The position numbers and the translations under genes were made by a program. This document shows, piece by piece, positions 52,861 through 64,000 of a DNA stretch of 64,000 bases (the first letter of the stretch is position 1; each line of letters begins with the position of its first letter). The stretch is from Myxococcales bacterium (GTDB taxonomy: Bacteria > Myxococcota_A > Polyangia > Polyangiales > Houyiibacteriaceae): positions 1 through 64,000 of the forward strand of contig JAOTVB010000009.1 in the NCBI GenBank assembly GCA_029863605.1, given 5' to 3'. The notes under the pieces are model-generated. The model was not told the origin of the DNA and did not search any database. It saw only the letters and a list, made by a program, of their open reading frames with translations.

Positions 52861-54118
52861 CGTCGGAGTACGGGCAGACGAACCGCACGTGGAGATGGTC
52901 GTCGTGGTTCCGAAAGTGCCGGATGACGCCGACCGGCTCGTATTTTCCACGCGGGTACTGAATCCAACGGTTCAGCTGAGTCTCGGGCACGCCCTTGCGC
53001 TTGGCGTAACGGTAGAGCTTCGCCTGGAGACGGTAGTCGATGAAGATCATCTCGGCTTGGTCGTTCTTCAGCCAATGCTGGAGGAGCGCCCACTGGCGAG
53101 CGACGTCGAGCTCCGAGGCCCTCAGGCGCTCGAACCCGCAGCCGCTTCGAGGGCATTCGTCGTGATAGTAACCGATGTCCGCGTCGCGGCCGTTCTGATG
53201 GCTCTTGTGGTCGCGAATCTTTCCACCGTTGCGGTCGCTGATGTCGTGGATGCGAACCACTTTGCGGGTCTTGAACTTCGCATCGACTGCATTGAAAGCA
53301 TCGACGATCCATCGCGTGGTCTCCTCGGTACCGTACGCGCGGTTCTTCGTGCGAATCACGTAACCTGGGTGGCGCGGCAGAAGCACGCCGTTCTCGAGGC
53401 GGCCATGATTGGTCGGTCCGATCGCTTCCGACGGGCTCACGGGAATGCGGGTGTAGAGTCGGATGTCGATTCCGGGTCTCGCGCGACCCTGCCTCACGCT
53501 GGAGTTCCAGCGCGCCAAGTCACGTCGGTTGACCCCGTAGCGCTCGGCCACCGCGAGAAGTGTGTCTCCGCGTTCCAGGGTCAACGTCACTTCCGGTCGA
53601 GGCTCGCCGATGTCGATGGTGTCCCCCGGGTAGATCCGGTCCGGGTTCAGATCGGGATTCATCTCGAGGATCTCGGCAACGCTCGTGTCGAGCTTGAGGG
53701 CGATGCCCGTGAGTGTGTCGCCTGACTTCACGCGATAAGTCCGACTCTTCCTTCTGTCTTTCTTGCTTTCCTGTGTCGTTGCGACGGCGACCGACGCTTC
53801 ACGCGCAGCGATGGGGGCGGAGTGTTTCTCGAGCGTCGTCGACGGTGAGGTGCCGTAGTCGAACGGGGGCGTCCAATCGATCTCATCGTTCGGCGACGAA
53901 GCCGCGGTCGGCCCAACGACTAACTCCTGGCCCGCGCGGATCAGATCGCTCTTCAGGCCGTTCCATTCTTTGATTTGGGCGACCGACACGCCCGCACGTT
54001 CGGCGATCAGGCTCAGCGCGTCGCCCGGCTGCACGACTACGACTGGGGCATCGGCCACTGCGTGAATCGGCGCCAGCACGACGGCACACCACAAGGCGAT
54101 GGCGGTCGGGCGCAGCAT
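52844..54118 (-). CDS. LysM-containing MepA-like murein endopeptidase
   Basis: 424 residues. Signal peptide (1-22). Three LysM domains (about 24-65, 126-170 and 177-225) bind peptidoglycan. The C-terminal domain resembles penicillin-insensitive murein endopeptidase MepA (M74): HKSHQNGRDADIGYY with zinc-binding His and Asp, and the last motif HDDHLHVRF. It cleaves cross-links in murein, probably D-Ala-meso-DAP. ATG 54118 gives a clean signal peptide; the long upstream extension has none. The LysM fusion would hold the enzyme on the wall; E. coli MepA lacks it. Confidence 0.9.
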   Translation of the reverse strand: MLRPTAIALWCAVVLAPIHAVADAPVVVVQPGDALSLIAERAGVSVAQIKEWNGLKSDLIRAGQELVVGPTAASSPNDEIDWTPPFDYGTSPSTTLEKHSAPIAAREASVAVATTQESKKDRRKSRTYRVKSGDTLTGIALKLDTSVAEILEMNPDLNPDRIYPGDTIDIGEPRPEVTLTLERGDTLLAVAERYGVNRRDLARWNSSVRQGRARPGIDIRLYTRIPVSPSEAIGPTNHGRLENGVLLPRHPGYVIRTKNRAYGTEETTRWIVDAFNAVDAKFKTRKVVRIHDISDRNGGKIRDHKSHQNGRDADIGYYHDECPRSGCGFERLRASELDVARQWALLQHWLKNDQAEMIFIDYRLQAKLYRYAKRKGVPETQLNRWIQYPRGKYEPVGVIRHFRNHDDHLHVRFVCPYSDVRCRR

Positions 54119-54213
54119 GTTGATCTCGTGTACCGAAGTTCCGTCCTGCAGCCAAGAAATGGGTAGAAACACGCGAATGTGGCGGCGCCCACGAACCTTG
54201 GTAGGTTGATCAG

Positions 54214-54984
54214 GTGACGCGGCGCTCATGGTTCTTCGATCGGCTCGAGATCGCAGCATTTCTCTTCTTGACGGCTTGCCAGCCTTCTTCTTCAAATACC
54301 GCCCGAGAGGCTGAGCTTGCGCCGCCTCGATACCATGTGTCTTGTCCGGCGTCCGAGGAGTGTCACGAGTCGGTTGCACTACTGGTCGGGTTATCAGCCC
54401 TTCGCGAGCCGACTCGGTGCACTGCAGCGCTCATCGGTCCGACGACCGCGGTGACCGCAGGGCACTGCGTCGCCCGGGAGCTCGCTACTGGCGGTGTGTG
54501 TCACGACGTGTGGCTTGGTTTTGCTGAGACACCGACCCAGAAAACCGAGTGGCTCGGCTGTTCGAAGGTCAGCGCGGTCTCGAGTACGGGCGACACTCTA
54601 ATGGCGCCAGACTACGCCGTTTTGCAGTTACGGACCGCAACCGCACGCCCTGCGCTCCCGCTCGGACGGCGCGCCCTGAGTACCGGAGACGTCGTCCGAA
54701 TGGTCTCGGTGACCCCGGACCGCTTTTACGATGACCTGCACGAGGTTCGAACGCGTCGCTGTGTCGTCGATGGTGGCGACCCCAGCTCACCCTGGAGCCC
54801 GATCGCGCCGCACACCGTTCGCGTCCTCTCGTCTTGTCCGATTCACGAGGGCAACTCCGGTGCCCCTCTGCTCGACCGACAGGGGCGGATGCGAGGCCTC
54901 GTTCATGCAGGGGGTCCGCCATTCTTTGCCTTTGGGCTCATGACCGAATCCGGTCGGATCCCTGACGACGTGTCGGTCGATTAG
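54214..54984 (+). CDS. Trypsin-like serine protease lipoprotein
   Basis: 256 residues. Signal with lipid Cys22 (LFLTAC). Chymotrypsin-fold catalytic residues: His84 in TAGHC, Asp in APDYAVLQL, and Ser in EGNSGAPLLD. Cys residues near His84 and elsewhere may form disulfides. GTG 54214 is the start, after GTAGG. Cleavage specificity cannot be stated. The gene is divergent from the MepA-like gene and convergent with the kinase (six bases between the stops). Confidence 0.88.
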   Translation: MTRRSWFFDRLEIAAFLFLTACQPSSSNTAREAELAPPRYHVSCPASEECHESVALLVGLSALREPTRCTAALIGPTTAVTAGHCVARELATGGVCHDVWLGFAETPTQKTEWLGCSKVSAVSSTGDTLMAPDYAVLQLRTATARPALPLGRRALSTGDVVRMVSVTPDRFYDDLHEVRTRRCVVDGGDPSSPWSPIAPHTVRVLSSCPIHEGNSGAPLLDRQGRMRGLVHAGGPPFFAFGLMTESGRIPDDVSVD

Positions 54985-54990
54985 CCTCGA

Positions 54991-56205
54991 TCAGCGAAGC
55001 CAGTCGAGGGCGAGCACTCCCAGAACGGTCGCGATGCCGATCATCAGCACCAGCAGACTCGCTGGCAGTGGCGGTGCGGTCGGTGTCGCGCGTTTCTTCG
55101 TCCACGGGATCCGAATACCCGAACGTTCGTCGGCGCTTCGGGGAGCCTCGGGCGAATCGGCTTCGTCCGTCGTTCGCGCGATTTCCATGAGTCGGTGCTT
55201 TCGGAGCTCCCCGTCCGGGAACAGCTCAGCCATCCAGTCGGCAAGCTCTGCGGGCCCGACCAGCTCTTCCTGCTTGGCGAGAAATTGCCGAAGGGCCGTG
55301 CCCATCTGACGTGCGTTCGGCCAGCGTTCGTCGGGATTGCGCTGAAGAGCGCGCAATACGATCGAGTCGAGCTCGGGCGGAACGTCCTTGCGGTAGTCCG
55401 AAGGTGGACGAATCTCCCCAGACAACACCGCATACATCGTGTTGACGTCGTTGTCTCGAAGGAACAGGCGCCGAAGGGTCAATAGCTCCCACAGCACAGC
55501 CCCAAGCGCCCAAACGTCCACTCGTCGATCGACCACGGCTGCGGTCATCTGCTCGGGCGCCATGTAAGGAAACGTCCCTTTGACCTGCCCCGCGGAAGTA
55601 TGATGGACTCGCTCCCGCGCATGCGCGATCCCGAAGTCCACCACTTGCACCAAGCCATCGTAGGTGACGAATAGATTCTCCGCCGAGACGTCGCGGTGAA
55701 CCACTCGGAGCAGCTCTCCGTCCGCGTCTTTCAGCTCGTGTGCGGCATGAAGACCTTCGCATGCGCCTGCGATCACCCGTGCCATGCGCGCCGGGAGCAG
55801 CGCAGAGCTCCGTTGGTCCGCGTTCGCCATGACCCGGCGGTGCACGCGCGAGAGAGGTTCGCCGACTAGATACTCCATCGCGATGTAGTACTCGCCGTCG
55901 GCCTCGCCGAAGTCGAATACGCTGCAGACGTTGGCGTGTGTGATACGCGATGCTATCCGCGCTTCGTCGAGGAACATCTCGACGTAGTCCTTCTCCGTCG
56001 CGAGATGCGAATGGATGCGCTTGAGTGCGATCAACTTCTGGAAGCCGGGTGCCCCCTCAGCTCTTGCCAAGAAGACGCTTGCCATCCCTCCCGAGGCGAG
56101 CTCGAAACGAAGCTCATAGCGGCCGATGCGCTTTGGCGAGGCCGGCCTCGGCCGGGTGGAAAACGCAGACGGGTCTAGTGGACCGCTTGGGCTGGGGGAT
56201 TCCAT
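54991..56205 (-). CDS. Ser/Thr protein kinase with C-terminal membrane anchor
   Basis: 404 residues. Hanks-type kinase domain (about 28-310): glycine loop ELASGGMASVFLA, catalytic Lys62, HRDVSAENLF, DFGIAHA, APEQ and DVWALGAVLWEL. A linker and one C-terminal membrane span (about 383-402) follow, with no extracytoplasmic sensor domain. Myxobacteria carry many such kinases; the target is unknown. It is divergent from the Lrp-type regulator across an A/T-rich spacer. Confidence 0.93.
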   Translation of the reverse strand: MESPSPSGPLDPSAFSTRPRPASPKRIGRYELRFELASGGMASVFLARAEGAPGFQKLIALKRIHSHLATEKDYVEMFLDEARIASRITHANVCSVFDFGEADGEYYIAMEYLVGEPLSRVHRRVMANADQRSSALLPARMARVIAGACEGLHAAHELKDADGELLRVVHRDVSAENLFVTYDGLVQVVDFGIAHARERVHHTSAGQVKGTFPYMAPEQMTAAVVDRRVDVWALGAVLWELLTLRRLFLRDNDVNTMYAVLSGEIRPPSDYRKDVPPELDSIVLRALQRNPDERWPNARQMGTALRQFLAKQEELVGPAELADWMAELFPDGELRKHRLMEIARTTDEADSPEAPRSADERSGIRIPWTKKRATPTAPPLPASLLVLMIGIATVLGVLALDWLR

Positions 56206-56267
56206 TTCTGTGGCCGTTACAACAAAATATTGTATTTACACTTCAATTTCCAACCCATCCGTGTAAC

Positions 56268-56278
56268 AACACAGTGTT
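56268..56278. promoter_or_regulatory. Palindrome in the kinase/lrp spacer
   Basis: AACAC-A-GTGTT, a perfect inverted repeat just upstream of the lrp -35. The spacer is A/T-rich compared with its surroundings, with AAAATATTGTATTT at 56224-56237. Lrp-family proteins prefer such A/T-rich sites, so autoregulation is possible. Confidence 0.4.
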
Positions 56279-56281
56279 CGT

Positions 56282-56310
56282 TTGACAGGTCGGCCGCAAC
56301 ACCCTATCTA
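56282..56310 (+). promoter_or_regulatory. Sigma70-like promoter of the lrp-type gene
   Basis: -35 TTGACA (56282-56287), a 17-base spacer and -10 TATCTA (56305-56310). The transcript would start near 56317, about 19 bases before ATG 56336. Confidence 0.6.
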
Positions 56311-56335
56311 TTAGGCCAGATCCGGGTATCGCCTA

Positions 56336-56887
56336 ATGAAGTTAGGAGAAACATACGCTCTTGATGGAATCGACCGACAGCTCTTGGACGAGCTGCAGCG
56401 CGACTCCAAGCGCTCATTGAAGGAGATCGGCCACCAGGTCGGTCTCAGCGCGCCGTCGGTGATGGAACGTGTCCGCAAGCTCGAGGGCGCTGGAATCATT
56501 AGGGGTTACCATGCTCTACTCGATGCGCGGAAGGTCGGGCTCGACATCTCCGCCTTCATCGGAGTGTCGATCGTGAGCCCGACGCAGTTGAGTGCGTTCG
56601 AGGAGTGGGTGGATTCGGTGCCCCAGGTGATGGAGTGCCATCACGTCACGGGTGGCCATACCCTCCTGCTCAAGGTAAAAACGCAGAATACCAGGGACTT
56701 GGAGGGACTGATCAGTCGCATCCGGTCCATGGATGGGGTTGCGGGCACCGAAACCATGGTGGTGCTTTCGACCCGTACGGAGCGGGTCGAAATCGCTCTT
56801 CCTGCCGGTGAGCCCCCCGGCGAAACCAAGCGCCGCAAGCGCCCTCGCCGAAAAGGCGACACTCCCGAGACCCGCCAAGCTTCTTAG
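56336..56887 (+). CDS. Lrp/AsnC family transcriptional regulator
   Basis: 183 residues. N-terminal HTH (LDGIDRQLLDELQRDSKRSLKEIGHQVGLSAPSVMERVRKLEGAGII) and a C-terminal RAM/AsnC ligand domain (VMECHHVTGGHTLLLKVKTQNTRDLEGLI). An extra basic, Lys/Arg-rich tail (about 150-183) goes beyond the usual length. It sits directly upstream of gltB, a classic Lrp target in E. coli, so control of glutamate synthase is likely (inference). Confidence 0.93.
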   Translation: MKLGETYALDGIDRQLLDELQRDSKRSLKEIGHQVGLSAPSVMERVRKLEGAGIIRGYHALLDARKVGLDISAFIGVSIVSPTQLSAFEEWVDSVPQVMECHHVTGGHTLLLKVKTQNTRDLEGLISRIRSMDGVAGTETMVVLSTRTERVEIALPAGEPPGETKRRKRPRRKGDTPETRQAS

Positions 56888-56894
56888 CCATAAG

Positions 56895-56931
56895 AAAAGG
56901 GGACACTCCCCTCGAATGAGGGGTTAACCCC
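56895..56931 (+). promoter_or_regulatory. Three mutually exclusive hairpins between lrp and gltB
   Basis: Alternating blocks GGGG (56899-56902), CCCC (56908-56911), GGGG (56920-56923) and CCCC (56928-56931). They allow stem 1:2 (GGGGA/TCCCC), stem 2:3 (CCCCTC/GAGGGG, six pairs, loop GAAT) and stem 3:4 (GGGG-TTAA-CCCC). Pairing of 2:3 excludes the other two, as in attenuators. No T-run follows stem 3:4, so any switch would act on translation or RNA stability instead. The first stem is a copy of the dispersed motif. Confidence 0.45.
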
Positions 56932-56953
56932 AAGCCTCCGAGATCGCGCGAAG

Positions 56954-61582
<4,629 letters not shown>

Positions 61583-61597
61583 TGGAACCAAGGAACG

Positions 61598-63070
61598 ATG
61601 GGTAAGCCAACTGGTTTCAAAGAGTTTCCGCGCGACGCGGTGCCCTATGTCGACCCGCTCGAAAGGGTCGAGACTTGGGATGAGTTTCTGGTGGATGTTC
61701 CAGAGGAGCACCTACGCCAGCAAGGTGCGCGGTGCATGGATTGTGGGGTGCCCTTTTGCCAATCGGTGACGGGCTGTCCGATCGACAATCTGATCCCGGA
61801 GTGGAACGATCTGGTCTATCGGGGGCGATGGCGCGAAGCACTCGACCGGCTACACAAGACCAACAACTTTCCCGAGTTCACCGGTCGCACCTGCCCTGCC
61901 CCTTGCGAAGGCGCCTGCGTGCTCGCGATCATCGAGCCAGCCGTCACGATCAAGAACATCGAGAATGCCATCGTGGACCGAGGTTTTGCGGAAGAGTGGA
62001 TCAAGCCGGAGCCGCCTGAAGAGCGCACTGGCAAGAAGGTGGCCGTCATTGGGAGCGGTCCCGCTGGGTTGGCTTGCGCCCAACAGTTGAATCGCGCGGG
62101 TCATACGGTGACGGTATACGAGCGCGACGACCGCATAGGGGGTCTCCTCATGTATGGCATCCCCAACATGAAGCTCGACAAGGGAGTCGTCGATCGCCGG
62201 GTCGGCATCATGCGCGAAGAGGGCGTGAAATTCATGACCAATGCGCATGTCGGGGTGAACGTCGACGTGCATCGAGTCCGTGACGAGAATGACGCCCTCG
62301 TACTGGCGTGTGGCGCAACGAGGCCGCGAGACCTGCCGATTCCGGGCCGCGAGCTCAAAGGCATCCACTTCGCGATGGAGTTCTTGCTGAACAACACGAA
62401 GAGCTTGTTGGACAGCAAGCATGAGGATGGCCGATACATCAACGCCAAGGGTAAGAAGGTCATCGTGATCGGTGGCGGCGACACAGGCACCGACTGCATC
62501 GGCACCTCGATGCGACATGGCTGCGCCTCTTTGGTGAATTTCGAGCTCTTGCCACGGCCGCCCAACGAGCGTGCGCCAGACAACCCCTGGCCAGAGTGGC
62601 CAGTAATCTTCCGTGTCGACTACGGACACCAAGAGGTCGCCGCGAAGTTCGGAAAGGATCCACGCGAGTATCGCGTTCTCAGCAAGAGATTCCTCGATGA
62701 TGGCGAAGGCAACGTGACCGGTATCGAGACGGCCCGCGTCGAGTGGACAAAGAACGACGCCGGCAATTGGCAGATGTCGGAAGTTCCGGGATCGGAACAA
62801 ACCTTCGAAGCAGACCTCGTCTTTTTGGCGATGGGCTTTCTCGGGCCTGAGGATACTTTGGCGGAGAGGCTCGGCCTCGAGCGCGACCCGCGTAGCAACT
62901 TCCAAGCAGAGTACGGCCACTACGCCACCAGCGTGGACGGGGTGTTTGCCGCCGGCGATTGCCGCCGCGGCCAATCACTGGTGGTGTGGGGGATTGGCGA
63001 GGGACGCGGCGCCGCTCGCGCCGTCGACATCTATCTGATGGGCCACTCCGACCTCCCCGCCCCCGATTGA
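61598..63070 (+). CDS. gltD: Glutamate synthase small subunit
   Basis: 490 residues. It passes electrons from NADPH via FAD and two [4Fe-4S] clusters to GltB. N-terminal cluster cysteines in [15 protein letters not shown] and [12 protein letters not shown] site [19 protein letters not shown] site [13 protein letters not shown]-terminal [22 protein letters not shown] 61598 has AAGGAAC upstream. Full-length; the last gene of lrp-gltB-gltD. Confidence 0.98.
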   Translation: MGKPTGFKEFPRDAVPYVDPLERVETWDEFLVDVPEEHLRQQGARCMDCGVPFCQSVTGCPIDNLIPEWNDLVYRGRWREALDRLHKTNNFPEFTGRTCPAPCEGACVLAIIEPAVTIKNIENAIVDRGFAEEWIKPEPPEERTGKKVAVIGSGPAGLACAQQLNRAGHTVTVYERDDRIGGLLMYGIPNMKLDKGVVDRRVGIMREEGVKFMTNAHVGVNVDVHRVRDENDALVLACGATRPRDLPIPGRELKGIHFAMEFLLNNTKSLLDSKHEDGRYINAKGKKVIVIGGGDTGTDCIGTSMRHGCASLVNFELLPRPPNERAPDNPWPEWPVIFRVDYGHQEVAAKFGKDPREYRVLSKRFLDDGEGNVTGIETARVEWTKNDAGNWQMSEVPGSEQTFEADLVFLAMGFLGPEDTLAERLGLERDPRSNFQAEYGHYATSVDGVFAAGDCRRGQSLVVWGIGEGRGAARAVDIYLMGHSDLPAPD

Positions 63071-63076
63071 CAGCGG

Positions 63077-63100
63077 GAAGAGCGGGTCGCCCCCTTTTTC
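63077..63100 (+). terminator. Motif copy after gltD
   Basis: GGGTCGCCC (63084-63092) and a C-run followed by TTTTTC. A short stem with T-run seven bases after the gltD stop. Member of the dispersed motif family. Confidence 0.45.
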
Positions 63101-63357
63101 ACCGTTTGGAGCCCGAATTGAGGGGATCCTCCCGCTTCTTTGTTTCTGGTAGCGCTGGACAAATCCACTGAGGGTGTGTCATGCTGGTGACCGGCGCTCC
63201 GGGGGGGGCGTCACTTGTTCTTAGCATTTGGAGGGGGGCGGCTTTCACGGCTCTCGTGTCGGGGTGGCTCGGCAAAGCACGCTCGCCGGTGTTCTTTCTT
63301 CTTGGCCTTGGCGATTCGCCGTTACCAGCGACCATAGCCGTACAACTAGCTTGCGAT

Positions 63358-63388
63358 ACGCCGAGCGGGTTTCCTCGCTCGGCGTTTC
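63358..63388. terminator. Perfect 10-bp hairpin before the right-edge gene
   Basis: ACGCCGAGCG (63358-63367) pairs with CGCTCGGCGT (63376-63385) around an eight-base loop, then TTTC. It may end a plus-strand transcript, or be the 3' stem of the minus-strand gene that stops 10 bases away. Confidence 0.6.
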
Positions 63389-63397
63389 TAATTCTGG

Positions 63398-64000
63398 TCA
63401 CGGAAACGGCAGGGAGGGTGCCGCGGGGGCAGGAGCGGGATCGAGCCGCGATGCACCGAGGACCGCGATCGCCGGAAGTAGCGCGGCGTACCCAAAAGTG
63501 ATGAACGTCGATTTGTGCGAAGACGAAGAGTTCGAGGTGAACGAGACTCCGTCGTTTCGGTTCATGCCGACCCACCCGATTGGAGAACCTGCATCCGGCA
63601 ATAGAAGCCGCACGATCGTCGTGAGGATCGTCGACCCGCCGTGGTTGATCACACGGTCGAGCACCCCGTGCATCTCCCGCGTGAGCTGCGCCGATGCGAA
63701 CACCATTCCGTTTCCAATCGTCGGAAGCCCATCGAAGGCCCTCTTGAAATCGGCCGTCGCCGTCAGGTCGCTCTGCTGCGAGAGGCACTTCGTCAGATAG
63801 GCGGGGTTGCTGACCAAATACATGCGCCCGGTCGTGACATCCTTGATCATGCTCGGCTCGTACGCGTTCCATGGGGGCGGAAGCCTGATCCCGGGCCGAA
63901 CGATGAGCCATTGGTTCGTTCGGTCCGCCTGAATGAATGGGTTGAAGGCGGCCTTTTTCGCAATGGCGTCGACCAAATCCCCGAGCCCGTCGATCTGGAA
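63398..64000 (-). CDS. C-terminal part of an unknown membrane-anchored protein
   Basis: The frame is open from the right edge (200 residues seen), so the start is outside the window. The visible part is a soluble domain (PSMIKDVTTGRMYLVSNPAYLTKCLSQQSDLTATADFKRAFDGLP) and a C-terminal membrane span (about FGYAALLPAIAVLGA) with a Pro/Ala-rich tail. The middle vaguely recalls DUF3352-type secreted proteins of Myxococcota; that is a weak resemblance only. Confidence 0.6.
   Translation of the reverse strand, partial: FQIDGLGDLVDAIAKKAAFNPFIQADRTNQWLIVRPGIRLPPPWNAYEPSMIKDVTTGRMYLVSNPAYLTKCLSQQSDLTATADFKRAFDGLPTIGNGMVFASAQLTREMHGVLDRVINHGGSTILTTIVRLLLPDAGSPIGWVGMNRNDGVSFTSNSSSSHKSTFITFGYAALLPAIAVLGASRLDPAPAPAAPSLPFP

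Larger units (their letters stand above)
63071..63397. other. Gene-free stretch downstream of gltD
   Basis: 327 bases with no convincing gene on either strand. It holds a copy of the dispersed C-run/T-run motif right after gltD (63077-63100) and a perfect hairpin at 63358-63385. The part between (63101-63357) is G-run-rich on the plus strand and could hold a small RNA, but I see no promoter strong enough to claim one. Confidence 0.55.

Noticed and set aside
61850-62974. Minus-strand open frame opposite gltD (374 codons)
   Set aside because: Antisense shadow; no start signal or motif.

Overview
The window is a dense, G+C-rich chromosomal segment (roughly two thirds G+C by eye). It holds about 50 protein genes and no rRNA, tRNA, IS element, phage gene or CRISPR array that I can recognise. 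The gene set points to a myxobacterium-like deltaproteobacterium (Myxococcota). The pointers are three lipoproteins with long Gly/Ser-rich linkers behind the lipobox, a Ser/Thr kinase with a C-terminal membrane anchor, a PilZ protein, a Ras-like small GTPase, paired M16 peptidases, and an ERG4/ERG24-type sterol reductase. This placement is inference from gene content; no rRNA is present to confirm it.

Layout. 1-7,100: a family 2 glycosyltransferase (cut by the left edge), gltX, an M16 active/inactive pair, a PilZ protein and a CBS-domain protein ending in a strong terminator. 7,100-9,250: two lipoproteins with gene-poor spacers. 9,250-12,200: a monoamine-oxidase-like flavoenzyme, then a three-gene operon (AhpD/CMD-like protein, membrane protein, His-rich exported protein) behind a palindromic operator. 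12,200-16,910: on the minus strand, a sterol reductase and a [3Fe-4S]-type ferredoxin, then fdhD and an FdhF/YdeP-like molybdoenzyme. 17,000-21,900: a lipoprotein, a sulfotransferase, a small GTPase and two SDRs, then a GH113-like lipoprotein. 21,930-25,160: lemA, an M48 peptidase, a DUF2007-like protein and a 66-residue protein.

25,170-37,530 is the most striking stretch. Five minus-strand genes with overlapping or touching ends run from spermidine synthesis (carboxy(nor)spermidine dehydrogenase, then decarboxylase) straight into recC, recB and recD. A GMC oxidoreductase with its own operator follows. 37,680-43,180: a 1,197-residue double-domain 2-hydroxyacyl-CoA dehydratase activase and its partner dehydratase-like subunit. 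43,200-49,700: a di-haem peroxidase, a flavin reductase/hydrolase pair, a protein of unknown function coupled to a lipase-like hydrolase, and an unknown protein with a dipeptide epimerase. 49,800-56,200: a DUF255/thioredoxin-fold lipoprotein with rdgB, a LysM-MepA endopeptidase, a trypsin-like lipoprotein and a Ser/Thr kinase. 56,300-63,070: an Lrp/AsnC regulator followed by gltB and gltD. The right edge holds the C-terminal end of an unknown membrane-anchored protein.

Regulation visible in the sequence includes two copies of one TetR-type operator core (TGAAACACGTT), in front of the GMC oxidoreductase and in front of the hydrolase/flavin-reductase pair. A different palindrome precedes the CMD operon. 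Three mutually exclusive hairpins lie between lrp and gltB. A family of short G-run/C-run/T-run motifs recurs at gene ends across the window.
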